Made by a program: the position numbers and the translations under genes | Notes under the pieces: model-generated | What the model was told of the DNA's origin: nothing | Database searches by the model: none | What the model saw: the letters and a program-made list of their open reading frames with translations, nothing else | Assembly: GCA_012064385.1 (NCBI GenBank) | Contig: QRDG01000143.1 | Coordinates: 868,642 to 932,641, forward strand | DNA from: Puccinellia tenuiflora | Lineage: Eukaryota > Streptophyta > Magnoliopsida > Poales > Poaceae | DNA: 64,000 nucleotides | Direction: 5' to 3' | In this document: positions 10,392-21,120 of the stretch, piece by piece | How positions within the stretch are numbered: position 1 is the stretch's first letter | How the letters are laid out: every line of letters starts with the position of its first letter

Positions 10392-11528
10392 GAGTTAAAA
10401 TTAATCAATGGGAATAATTATGTATTTGACCAATTGAATACTTTCATGATTCACTCTAGGTGGTTTTAAACAAAAAATAATTATATGTCGTTAAGTTAGA
10501 GTGTACTCTCCTTCCTGAATTCCTGGATAACAAAATTTCGTGGTCAATGAGTTGAATTCATTTTTCGCATTTGGAACATGCTCTATGAAAAGTAAAAAAA
10601 AGCATTGGTATGAGAACATGTACAATAAAATGCAAATATCATATTGATATTATCATTGCACATTGCTTTGGTTTATTGATAAAATACAGTCATTGGTTCA
10701 ACATCTCGTCTTGTTTTTGAATGTAGCAAAACAAACACGTTGACATTATGGCAAAGAAATATTTGTACGACATGTTTTGTTAAATGCAAGACAAGTTTCA
10801 AACGGAAAATCCTAAAAAATAATCAAGACAAGAGAAATTCTGAAACTACTATAAACATTGCCCATTTAAGCTATTGTGTATAGCAACTTAGATGTTGTGA
10901 ACACTGTAAGAATAATTAACAATGACTAACGTCTTCCCTTTTTGTTGATTTTTCCCCATTTTCTAAAATTTTATCAAAACTTACGATTATGATGTCATTT
11001 CGTGTGCAAATTGACAACTTTCAAAAGAGCTCTGAACCATCACTTTTTTTAAATGAGAAAACATGTCCTCACATGGTTAGCCAAAGACATAGACTGAACT
11101 AAAACAAATTAAATTGATATCATTAAAATATATAAATCTAAAATACCATATATATAAAACATAATCCATCACATACCTAAAGTTGATTTTGGCCACTACA
11201 TAAGCTGGCCAAAGTACTCTCAAATTCTACTTGAATACCCCACCTAGGACATTGTTTAGAGTCGGATTTTGTTAGATTGAGAACTAGCTTTGTAAAGAGA
11301 AATAAGATTTCCGACTAGATTTGACCTAGTCCCTCTTTTCGGTTCGAAATTGGTTTTGTGCAGTGTTGACTAAAACAAATGTAGCTTTCAGATACATAGT
11401 CTGTTTTTGGCGTACGGTCACTCAAATTATTTCATGAAAAACATGTTCATCGAAATGATTTCCTCGAAAATCAAGTTTGGGCGGCCGCCCTACCTTGCCC
11501 TACTGGGAGCTCCGCCCCACTAGGGATG
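10392..11528. other. AT-rich intergenic stretch, nothing recognised
   Basis: Over 1.1 kb of AT-rich DNA with no coding pattern and no clear repeat boundaries. It ends at a Stowaway-like terminus. Confidence 0.4.
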
Positions 11529-11530
11529 TA

Positions 11531-11600
11531 CTCCCTCTGTTCCTTAATATAAGACGTTTTAGGAAGCTGGGACAAAGGTAGTATTACATTACTATCTACC
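11531..11600. repeat. One end of a Stowaway-type MITE (remnant)
   Basis: A TA dinucleotide followed by CTCCCTCTGTTCCTTAATAT is the typical Stowaway/Mariner terminus of grasses. I could not find a matching inverted end within a few hundred bases, so only a remnant is supported. Confidence 0.5.
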
Positions 11601-12167
11601 TTTATTTTCTATCTCATATTTATTTTAGTTATGACACATGCAAGTGATATTTTTAGGGCACCAATGCAGTATGGTTACAACTTCATTATGGTTTTATTTG
11701 AGTTTTGTTTACTATATAATTTGTAAAACAAATTACAAGTATTACAATGATTGGGGAATTTATAAACCGTCCAACCAAGCAAATCCAACGGTGAAAAAAT
11801 AGGAGGTACTAGAAACTACTAGAAAAAAGTACCGGAAAGTACTGAGAAGTACTAAAAATATTTTTATTTTATTTATTAAAAGCGTAGATGGCCCCACCTC
11901 ACCTAGCATCGACATCTAGACCATCTCCTCCGCATCATCCGCACAAAAGGCAGCACCGTAAAAGAGCTCAGGGTGATTGTCAAGTACTTCCCGATACTTT
12001 TCAGTACTATCGCTTAAAATTAAATCAACCGTTGATCTCACACAATTAATTCCCTGTAATATCACCAATCGTTGGCCCCTCTGGTCTTCTTCGCGTTGCG
12101 TTGCGCCGCAAGTAGAAGCTAGCCAACTACAGCAGAGCAAGCAACAAACGTGACCACCAGCAGCATC
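11601..12167. other. Intergenic sequence left of a gypsy remnant
   Basis: AT-rich DNA. It includes short repeats of a TACTAGAAACTACTAG / AGTACT type at about 11805-11850. No gene is seen. Confidence 0.35.
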
Positions 12168-12474
12168 TGTTATGTCCTTGCCGAGGATTTCTCCATCGGA
12201 TTTGGGACGGTGGGTTTCTTACTTGCAGAAGAAGAAGAAGAAGAAGAAGAAGAAGAAGAAGAAGAAGAAGAAGAAGAAAAAGAACAGAAGAGAGAAGAGG
12301 CGAGGGGAATAGTTCATTCATTCATTTCATAGCCGTACACTTCTCGATCTGGAGCTTATAATGACGCTCCCAGCTCACACACAACTCACGCACCCACTAG
12401 CAGGCCCAGGCCCAACTATCTTCTCTCTTGACGACCCATTCTCTTGATTCACCAGCTACCCTTCTTCCCGCCTT
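12168..12474 (-). repeat. Probable 3' LTR of a Ty3-gypsy element, carrying a GAA microsatellite
   Basis: It lies directly downstream (minus strand) of the gypsy polyprotein stop and ends ...GGACATAACA on the minus strand. It contains a TATA-like TTATAAG (complement of about 12355-12362). An (AGA)n run of about 53 bp at 12227-12279 sits inside it. The LTR start cannot be fixed because the other LTR is missing. Confidence 0.4.
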
Positions 12475-13539
12475 CTACTTCTTCAGTTTACGCCTTCCTG
12501 GCACGGCAGTGCCCAACTTTAGAGCAGCTATCGTGACGGTAGCCTCTCCTACAGAACCAGCTTGCCCCCAAGCTAGTGCATCTGGGAACCGCTGATGCAG
12601 TGCCCCGTAATCTTTCCAGGTAGCTGAAGTCGCAGGCACATTAGTCCATTTGATGAGTACCTGAAGGTGAGCCGCATTAACTTTCTTGATCAGCCTTCGA
12701 TCGAGTATCTCTTCTGGTTGAAGATCGTTCGTGTACAATGTCAGTGGTGCTGGTAACGATGTGTATACCGGAGTATGATCAGGCCCATGGTCTTTCAGTT
12801 GCAAGACATGAAAGACCGGGTGGATCAAACTGTGATCCGGAAGTTGAAGCTTGTATGCTGCTGACCCAATCTTCTCTAGGATGATGAAAGGGTCAAAGAA
12901 TTTCATAGCCAACTTCGGACACTCACGATTGGCTACTGACGACTGAGCATAGGGTTGGAGCTTGAGAAACACGGAGCTGCCCACTGTGAACTCCCTGGCA
13001 GTCCTATTGCGATCTGCATCCAACTTCATTTTCACCTGAGCCTTGTGGAGGTGTTGTTTCAGAAATGCTGAGTACTGTTCCCGTTCTTGTAGCCAGCTCT
13101 GCAAATCAGGATTGGATACAGTGCTAGTGCCATAGTGTCCCATATGAGCTTCCTTGCCATACACTGCTCTAAACAGAGTGCAACCCAGAGAAATGTGATG
13201 TGAAGTATTGCACCAGAATTCGGCCAAAGGCAACCACTTATCCCATTGCTTGGGAGAATCACTGACTGCACAACGTAAATACATTTCCAGACATTGATTT
13301 ACTCGTTCGGTTTGACCATCCATCTGGGTGGTAGGCTGTGGACATCTGCAGCTGAGTGCCCCATAACTTAAACAATTCTTTCCAGAAGTTGTTGGTAAAG
13401 ATCTTATCTCTATATGATGTAATTGTGAGTGGCATACTGTGTAACTTGACTACATTATTGAGGAAAACTTCTGCAACTGTTGCTGTCGTGTATGGGTGTT
13501 TCAAAGGTATAAAATGACTGTGTTTTGTATATCTATCCA
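12475..13539 (-). pseudogene. Ty3-gypsy chromovirus integrase C-terminus plus chromodomain, frameshifted
   Basis: The upstream part (13552 to about 13315) has the integrase-core signature DRYTKHSHFIPLKHPYTTA and then STAYHPDG. The downstream frame (13323-12475) opens with DGQTERVNQCLEMYLRC and LPLAEFWCNTSHH. It ends with a chromodomain-like PEEILDRRLIKK ... VLIKWTNVPATSATWKDY, the hallmark of chromoviruses. One frameshift near 13315 separates the two. Protease, RT and the N-terminal integrase are missing: the fragment is cut at 13540 by an LTR-like sequence. The only intact part is the last ~280 codons. Confidence 0.9.
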
Positions 13540-14775
13540 TGATACGTGTCAAACATATCTATAATTCTTTATTGTTCCATGCTAGTTATATGCCATTGTT
13601 ACATGTGTTACTATCTTATTACATCATTTTTAGGCTTTTTGTCGGACTAACCTATTGATAAGATGCCCAGTGCCAGTTCCCCGTTTTTGCTGTTTTCTAT
13701 TTCAGAAAATCTAATTCTAGAAATATTCTCGGAATTGGACGAAACTTTACGGGGATTTTTTATTCGACAAGAAGTCGTCAGAGACCAAAGAGCGACCTAG
13801 GGGCCATCCAGGGGCCAGGGGCGGTCTGTGGCCACGGCCCCACCTAGACCCGTGGGTGGGGCCCGCCCCTGCCCTCTGGGCACCGCCTCGGCCCCGCTCG
13901 ACGCCTATAAAATCAGAAAAAACCCTAAAACGCTCGGTGCGGCGATTATTTTCCGGAAACACGACCCAAAACCGCCGCCACCTCGAAACCTAATTCGGGG
14001 AGATTCTGAAGCTGCTCCCGGCATGCTGCCGGAGGGGAGATCGATCCCGGAGGGCTCTACATCGCCATGCCTTCCGCCGGGATGATACGTGAGTAGTTCC
14101 ACCTTGGACTACGGGTCCATGGCAGTAGCTAGATGGTTGTCTCTCTGCCTTGTGCTTCATGTTTATGATCTTGTGAGATGCCCTACATGATCAAGATCGA
14201 CTATTTATAATGCTATATGATGTGTTTGTTGGAATCTGATAGATTATGAAGTTATGATCAGATTGTGCATGGTTTTTATATGTTAATTTATGTTCTTGCA
14301 TGCTCTCCGATGTGTGTAGTTGCTTTGGCCAAGTGATTGCTTATGTCTCCAAGAGAGAGTATTTATGCTAGATAGTTGGTTCATGCCCCCTCTTGTGCAT
14401 GGGCACCAGTAACAGAAACGTCTAATGACGAGGGTGTGTTGTTGTGACTAAGGGTAAAACAACGGTGTTTATGTCTACATGATTATAAATATTGCTTACT
14501 TCATACGCTTTTTATTTAATGCAAATATCTGTTGTGACAAACTAGATAACCATCCCTAGGTGGACTTTTAAGACAAAGATGCAGTTGGATAGCGGTCTTT
14601 GTTCCTTGTTGTGATGCTTACATAAATATTACCATGAACACTTTGATATAGCTAGATTAAGTTTGTGTCATAATCTTGTCAATTGCCCAACTGTAATTCG
14701 TTCACCCTTCATATGAATATTTTATTTATCGGAGAGACACCACTAGTGAACCCATGGCCCCCGGTCCATCTTTTT
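13540..14775 (+). repeat. Truncated long LTR of TGATACG type
   Basis: It begins TGATACGTGTCAAACATATC and continues with patterns I know from long Triticeae LTRs: an early GGACTAACC-like segment, a GC-rich block with CCTATAAAA (about 13903, TATA-like), an AACCCTAAAACG leader, and near its end CCATGGCCCCCGGTCC. It stops abruptly near 14775. Only one end is present, so no target duplication can be read. It interrupts the gypsy integrase at 13539. Confidence 0.65.
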
Positions 14776-14812
14776 AAAAGTATGAGAACTCCCTGAATCT
14801 AGCAGCAGTAAA

Positions 14813-15162
14813 AATCTCCAAGAGTTTGCTATCTTTTACTTGGCAAATCAAGTGTTTTGCCAACTCCCAAAACAATATGCCAAGTAAAAAAAGAGCCCAT
14901 GTCCAAGAGTTTGCTATTTTTAACTTGCCAAAACCCCAAAAAGAAGGCCCACAAGCAATTTTTGTGACCGGGCGGAACAGATCCTCACGAGGAGATCGCG
15001 ATGGCAACTAGATGGCAACTTGGCATATTTACGCGCTGAGGGAGGAAATATGCCAAGTTGGAAAAAATGTCAAGTTGGGATGCCAAATTGTTGGAGGCCA
15101 TTTTTTCTTGTTTTACCAAAAAATTGTGGATGCCAAGTTGATTTGGCAAACTCTTGGAGATG
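14813..15162. mobile_element. MITE with CATCTCCAAGAGTTTG inverted ends
   Basis: The left end reads ATCTCCAAGAGTTTGCTA and the right end is the complement of CATCTCCAAGAGTTTGCCAA. The 350-bp element has further internal inverted GCCAAGTTG/CAACTTGGC motifs and no coding capacity. The target duplication is unclear, so the superfamily is not assigned. Confidence 0.6.
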
Positions 15163-15270
15163 TAACATCACTTGATTTCCCACCAAAGCCCTGAGTTGTC
15201 GCCTTCTCCATTGTCAACACCGTCGTCTCCGGCCTCACCTTTGGCTTACTAGTATGTAATATATAGAGAG

Positions 15271-16065
15271 TGAATACAGTGAACATGGAGGCATATGCAC
15301 CCTCCTATTTGAAATGTCAGAAAACATGTCCAAAAAGTTCAAAATAAAATTTCCATACATAAGTAATGCAAAACATGTGCCCTGCACATGAGTTTCATGA
15401 CGAAATTACTATTTACCTTGACTCCGTAAAAAAGAGAAAATATGAGTGCTATATAGGGAGTGGCGTTTGTGAGCCCGGGCTCACATGCTCCCGGTGCTTT
15501 TCAAAAAAATGCAAAAAATCAAAAACTTTTCAAAAAAAATGCGAAAAAAATCATGCACGTACCTGACCATGGTCCGCATTGCCGTGAAAAATTTCGCACC
15601 GAAATGTCATCGTATGCGCCCTGGGAAAAAATGACAAATTGCTGACAGCATGTGAGATCCGAAAATTTGAATTTCTTGTCAGAAATTTGTCATTTTCGCC
15701 CAGGGCGCATACGATGAAATTTCGGTGCGAAAATTTTCATGGCGATGCGGACCATGGTCAGGTACGTGCATGATTTTTTTCGCATTTTTTTGAAAAGTTT
15801 TCAATTTTTTTTTGCTCCCGAAAAAATCGGGAGCATGTGAGCCCGGGCACCATATTGAATTTCCCTGCTATATAGCAGTATATATGTGACGCATTTTTAT
15901 CTTTTCTACATGGGCCAAGTAAAAAGTCGTTTCTTCATAAAATTTTCAGATTTTTTTTCAGGAATATGCAGATGTACACGCAAACTTTTTTTCAGAAATT
16001 TTAAACATTTAAAAAATGTATTTCCCAACCAGGTTCATATGCCCCATGTTCAACGTAGTATTTTC
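15271..16065. mobile_element. Foldback MITE hosting a nested palindromic MITE
   Basis: Outer inverted ends: GTGAACATGGAGGCATATGCACC-type sequence at about 15278 and its approximate complement around 16032-16058 (GGTTCATATGCCCCATGTTC). The spacer holds long A/T runs and an independent insertion at 15456-15865. No protein is coded. Confidence 0.55.
15456..15865. mobile_element. Palindromic Mutator-like MITE with 9-bp TSD
   Basis: It is flanked by the direct repeat TGCTATATA (15447-15455 and 15866-15874). The element starts GGGAGTGGCG and ends as the complement of GGGAAATTCAATATGG, each next to GAGCCCGGGC. The whole 410 bp is close to one palindrome: arms of about 180 bp (15456-15640 and 15685-15865) share ATCATGCACGTACCTGACCA, GCGCCCTGGG and CACATGCTCCCG in opposite orientation. 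Its transcript would form a long imperfect hairpin. Confidence 0.75.
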
Positions 16066-16415
16066 CGTAACATATACCATTTAATGCCTCTCGACTCTTG
16101 ACGCTTGAGTAGTGTTAGACTGTTAGTTAGCTAGCTCGTAGATTTCATTTACTGGAAATGCAGTTAGCCCTGTGCCGGCCAAAAGTCCCCACCTCCAGAC
16201 ATGGTACCGCAACTGACTAGCAGGGAAAAAGATTTACCCTATTGGCCAGAGTAATTAACTAGTCGGGAATGGAGAAAATCATGTTAAGAGTTGGTGAAAA
16301 TCAGAAAATCTAAGTTGCAATTTGTATTCCAGACTTCCAGTGACCTGTCTGTAGAAAAATGACGTCCCCCGCATGACCACATGTCGGATTGACTCATTCT
16401 TCAAATGCTTGGCAG
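16066..16415. other. Sequence just upstream of the MATE relic
   Basis: Where a first MATE exon would be expected I see none. The stretch ends in the acceptor-like TTGGCAG at 16409-16415. Confidence 0.35.
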
Positions 16416-18818
16416 CTCGGAATGGCGAGTGCTCTGGAAACACTATGCGGCCAAGCCTACGGCGCCAAGCAGTACTCCATTATCGGCATCTACCTACAGC
16501 GTTCCTGGATCATCCTCCTCCTGGCCTGGCCGGCGAGGCCAGCATGTGCATGCTCCCGATGCACTTCCAGTTCGCCGTTCTCCTGCCGGTCAACAAGTTC
16601 CTCCAGAGCCAGGGCAAGAACTAGGTCATGGCGGCGACCGCGGCAGCGTCCTTCCCGGTGCACGTTGCGGCGAGCTGGCTGCTGGTGGTCTACTTCCGGT
16701 TCGGGGTGCTCGGCGCCGCCATGGCGTTGAACGTCTCCTGGGGGCTCAGCATGGCGCTGCAGCTCGGATACGTCGTCGGCGGCGGGTGCCCCGTGACGTG
16801 GTCACGTGGACGGGGTTCTCGCCGTTGGCGTTCCTTGATCTTTGGGGGTTTGTCAAGCTGTCGGTGTCATCTGGAGTATTATGGTATGTGTGGAATTGGG
16901 ATTCAATTAACTTTCTGTATCACTAGAAATGCTGTTGCGCATGGGCTCATTTTGTCTCCATTGCATTTGGCGTGCAGCTTGGAGAGTTCTTACTACAAGG
17001 TACTGCTCTTTGCTTACGGGACACCTGAAAGAATTCTGAACTTGCTCTGGATGCCCTCTCTATCTGGTAACTCTTCTACCTCTCTATCCCTCCTCCTGAA
17101 TCAGGAAAGCATTCACTTGCACAGATTGCTTCTATAAACCTATTTTCATGTCACTAATGGTTGCTATCTGCTACATGTGTATATTGAGCAGTATGAGTGT
17201 TCAAGGATTGGAGATGATGATTCCTATGGCGTTCTTAGCAGGCACTGGCCGGGTAAACATCTAACAGCACCTACCTAACTCCACTATATCACTATATACT
17301 CTGCACTCCAGTAAGCAATTTATCATCGGAAGAATGATTGACTGACATTTTCCTTGTGGATTCAAAGGGTGCGAGTTGCCAATGAGCTTGGCGCGGGCAA
17401 TGGAAAAGGCGCAAAGTTTGCGACGATCGTTTCAACGACGACTTCGTTTCTGATTGGTCTATTCTTTAGCTTGCTGGCTCTTGCCTTCCACGACAAGATC
17501 GCGCTCATCGTCTCGTCAAGCAAGGCCGTGATGGACGCTGTGGAAAACATCTCCGTTCTGCTAGCCATGACCATCCTCCTAAATGGCGTCCAACCTGTTC
17601 TTTCAGGTACTCTTTTCCATCCAGTACATAGTTGTGAACTTGTAATGAATCAGATCAGAATAGAGAGAATAGCAACAATAGCACTACTCAAAACCGTGAG
17701 TTCCAAAATACCACCAGTGAAAACCATAGTTGTGAACTTGTAATGAATCAGATCAGAATAGAGAGAATAGCAACAATAGCACTACTCAAAACCGTGAGTT
17801 CCAAAATACCACCAATGAAAACCAAAGTGCCAAAAAAGCACTCAAGTTCAGTTTTTCATGCCAAAATACCACTAATGTCTAACTGTGACTTACATTCTCA
17901 AACAAAGACACAGATGCCCTTACCTCTTCAAAGAAACAGATCACGACCCACCACAAGTCCACAAAGATCAATTTAGTTTAGTGCTGGAATTCAGACAATC
18001 AGACTCCCTGTTCCCTCGCCTCTTAGCTGTGCAACATGGATTGTGTTTAGCTCCAATAAATTTATAGATAAACTAGGCAAGCCCGAAAGAGAATAGCCAC
18101 AATACCACTAGTCAAAAACCAAAAATTCAGAGCATGGCCAGCGGCGGTCGTTTCACTTTTTCAGGAATTTAGAGATCTCAGTAGCCGTACGCATTCAGGG
18201 TAGTTTGTAGTCGTTTCACTTTTTCAGGAGTTAGAGATCTCAGCAGTGCTTGTTGATCATTTCTCTGTTCTTTTCTCTGTCTTGTTTGTTTAATGTTGGT
18301 TGTAAGATTTTGGCTTTCTTTGGCCGTTGTTCTTTCTTAATCTATCACATGCAATTTTACTGCATGGTTCGAAAAAAAAGAACTGAAGGATATGAAACAC
18401 AATTTGCAGAAGTTGCTGTTGGATCAGGGTGGCAAGCACTAGTTGCTTATGTAAACGTAGGAAGCTACTACATCATTGGAGTTCCTGTTGGAATTCTGCT
18501 GGGTTGGATCTTCAGTCTTGGAGTTCTTGTACGTTCCATCCAAGTCGTACTTAATACTACTGTTTAAACATTTTCTGAAATACATGTGTGCACACTCACT
18601 AGCAAATCTTTCTTTGCTAGTTCAGACATTAATTCTGGTACTGCAGTTCAGACATTAATTCTGGCGTATATTACCATGCGATGCGACTGTGACGAGGAGG
18701 TCATCTCTTATCCTGGCCCTCAGTCTTAGAGTCAATCAGTCATCACAACTTTGAAATATTGAAATTTAAATTGCAGGCTCTTAAAGCAAGTAAACGCATG
18801 GAAAGATGGGCAAGCTGA
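16416..18818 (+). pseudogene. MATE/DETOXIFICATION efflux transporter relic
   Basis: Related to plant MATE antiporters of the DTX type, which export metabolites or toxins in exchange for protons. Recognisable exon blocks, with splice signals mostly preserved: 16416-16883 (GMASALETLCGQAYGAKQY), 16978-17066, 17192-17252 (GLEMMIPMAFLAGTG), 17368-17606 (VRVANELGAGNGKGAKFA), 18410-18528 (VAVGSGWQALVAYVNVGSYY), 18647-18699 (TLILAYITMRCD) and 18776-18818 (KASKRMERW then stop). Damage: the N-terminal exon is absent. About 150 nt are deleted in the first block, near 16520, with a frame change. An in-frame TAG follows SQGKN at 16624. An 8-nt insertion near 16805 creates ACGTGG-TC-ACGTGG and shifts the frame. 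The exon for the GIWAGMI segment is missing. Not functional as a transporter; transcription is possible but unproven. Confidence 0.85.
17631..17826 (+). repeat. 98-bp tandem duplication in a MATE-relic intron
   Basis: Two head-to-tail copies (17631-17728 and 17729-17826) start GTTGTGAACTTGTAATGAATC and are nearly identical. The same intron has a second duplicated motif, TTTCACTTTTTCAGGA ... TTAGAGATCTCAG, at about 18148 and 18210. Confidence 0.85.
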
Positions 18819-19267
18819 AATTAACCGGAGTGTGCATGCCCTGGTCTCAAGAAACAGCAGATGAAGATTAACCAAGATGCGTTAACTCTTTTCTGAACAG
18901 TTCGCCATGCACCAAGATGGGTACGGCACAAGTACCTCGAGGCATCTCAATAACAACATAAAGTAGTTTACATAGGAACATGAGATCTTTTGGCGAAGAA
19001 CAAAAAGGCATATGAGTTTCTCTTTCTTCTGTTCAATATAGATATCCGCTTTTAATGTTGTGGTAAGAGGTTTTTCAATGATGCGACATACAGATGGCAT
19101 AGTTCTTACGTTAAAATACAGTTTAGAATTTTTCTGAAGTGTCACCGATCTAAAGTATATATTTATCTTGTTTTTACGCCCTCTGTTACAGAAACATATA
19201 TAATTCTACATGTGCGACCAAATTTACAACTTTGTCCTAGGTCCAACTTCTATATACATATACAAGA
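18819..19267. other. Intergenic sequence after the MATE relic
   Basis: AT-rich DNA without a recognised gene. It ends at the C-run that marks the polypurine tract of a copia remnant. Confidence 0.35.
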
Positions 19268-19710
19268 CCCCCCCCCCCTCTCAAACTTATGGTATATCCA
19301 CAACTGTGAGTTTAGAGATGTATATCTATAATGCGCTCTAGTCTAGGATTTCGTGAAGAAATCTGCCAATTGTAACCCGAAAGACACATACTGAAGAGTA
19401 ATAACCTAATCATGCACACCAAACGAAACATTAACACTAATATGTTTGTTGAGTTCGTGCCTTCAGAAGGTCAAGCGCAATGGTAATAACATTTATACTG
19501 TCTATCAAGAGAGTAGAAGGTTTAGTAAGAGAAACACCAAAATTCTCAAAAAACCATTGTAACCAAGTCATCTTTGGCGTCAAGAGAGTCATCGCTGAAA
19601 GTAAACAGTGATCCGAAGAATCACTAACCCATGTACGTAGCATTCGAATAGGACCGAGTTGTAATGACCTGGAATGGGGAAACAAAAGACGGGCGAGGGA
19701 TCGTGCCACG
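19268..19710 (-). pseudogene. 3' fragment of a Ty1-copia element related to copia 3
   Basis: A minus-strand RNase H fragment reads RLLFPHSRSLQL, WVSDSSDHCLLSA, then WLQWFFENFGVSLTKPSTLL. It aligns with residues 1078-1175 of the copia 3 polyprotein (58867-62616) but lacks about 45 internal residues. The run of C at 19268-19280, followed by TCTCAAACT, matches the polypurine tract position of copia 3. It is cut on the right by the CACTA element at 19711. Confidence 0.75.
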
Positions 19711-21120
19711 CACTACTAGGAAAAGGGCTATTAGTGGCGCACCAAATTGGGCTTTCTGTGGTGCATCCTGAAAACAGGTGGATGCGCCACAGAAACGTCG
19801 CCACTAAAATATATTTTTGTGGCGCATGCCCGCGGTGCGCCACAGAAATGCCAAGATTCTGTGGCGCACCCAGAACCGTGCGCCACATAAATATTTTAGT
19901 GGCACACCCACCACAATGCGCCACAGAATTTTTTTTTGAATTTCAAAAAAAAAAAGGGCGGCCAGATCTAGATCTAGCCGCCGGAATTTTGTTGGAGCTC
20001 GTCGGAGGCTGTGTTGCCGTGGGTGGAGGAGGGGGTCGCTGGAGGTGGGTGGGTGGAGGATGGGGGTCGCCAAAGATGGTGGAGGAGGAGAAGGATGTCG
20101 CCGGAGGTGGAGGTGGAGGAGGAGGTCACCGGGGTGGTGGAGGAGGTCGCCGAAGGTGGAGGTGGAGGTCGCCGGTGGTGGAGGTGGAGGTGGAGGAGGA
20201 GGTCGCCGGGGTGGTGGAGGAGGTCGCCGAAGGTGGAGGTCGCCAGATGTGGAGGAGGTCGCCGGAGGTGGAGGTGGAGGAAGAGGAGAGAAGATGTGGA
20301 GGAGAGGAGAGGAGAAGGAGGAGGGAGGAGAAGGGGAGAGGAGAAGTGGAGGAGAAGGGGAGAGGAGAAGTGGAGGAGAGGAGAAGTGGAGGGAGAAGTG
20401 GAGGAGAGAAGGAGAGAAGGGGAAAAGAGAGGGAGAAGGGGGGTGCCGGCGGGATTCAAATTCGAATCCCGCCCAACAATTTTGTGGTGCATATGTGGAT
20501 ATGCGCCACATAATTGTCTTTTCTATTTTTTTTTGAATTTTTTTGATTTTACAGGAAAATTTCTTCTTTCCAAAATAACTTTTTTTTCTTTTGGAATTTT
20601 GAGAATCTTAGAAAAGTCCAACCGGGTAAACCCCGGTGAAATCGAGTCCGAAATTTTCTCTAGTTTTTTTGAGATATTAAACGCATTTTTTCGACGTCGT
20701 ATGCAAAAGTTATGGCCGTTTTAATATTTTTTCACCTACTTTTGGAAAAAAGTCAAAATATGTATTTTTAATTTTGCCTAACAACTAGACTCTAAACCTT
20801 CCCTATATCTAAAAGGATTTTATTTTTTGAATTTTTTATCATTTTCTTTCACTTGGTGCAAACTAAAAAGACGATCCACGGGAGGGGGGTGGGATCTGTT
20901 TTCAACAATTCTGTGGCACATGGGGCTTTCTGTGGCGCATCTAGACCCATGCGCCACAGAAAGAGTCATTTATGTGGCGCATGAGGCCCCATGCGCCACA
21001 GAATTCCAAATTTTCTGTGGCGCATGCAAAACAATGCGCCACAGAAAATATTTCTGTGGCGCATGGCTATTTGGTGCGCCACAAAATCAGTTTCCACCTA
21101 TAGCTAGTTTCCTAGTAGTG
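19711..21120. mobile_element. Non-autonomous CACTA element, 1410 bp
   Basis: It starts CACTACTAGGAAAAGGGC and ends with the complement of CACTACTAGGAAACTAGC. The flanking triplets are ACG and ACA, so the 3-bp TSD is imperfect. Subterminal regions carry many short units in both orientations around TGTGGCGCA / TGCGCCACAG (19740-19930 and 20470-21090), as expected for transposase-binding repeats. The middle is a G/A-rich block (20000-20445). No transposase is coded. Confidence 0.85.
20000..20445 (+). repeat. Purine-rich GGTGGAGG degenerate repeat inside the CACTA element
   Basis: About 440 bp of plus strand built from GGTGGAGGTGGAGGAGG, GTCGCCGGAGGTGG and GGAGAGGAGAAG units, almost free of T and C in its second half. 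Open frames in several phases here are low-complexity artefacts. The G-runs could form quadruplexes. Confidence 0.8.

Noticed and set aside
12127..12332. Poly-Leu or poly-Glu peptides
   Set aside because: Translations of the GAA microsatellite.
19804..20724. Several 160-280-codon frames on both strands
   Set aside because: They lie in the purine-rich repeat of the CACTA element and encode only Gly/Glu/Arg or Pro/Ser/Leu repeats.
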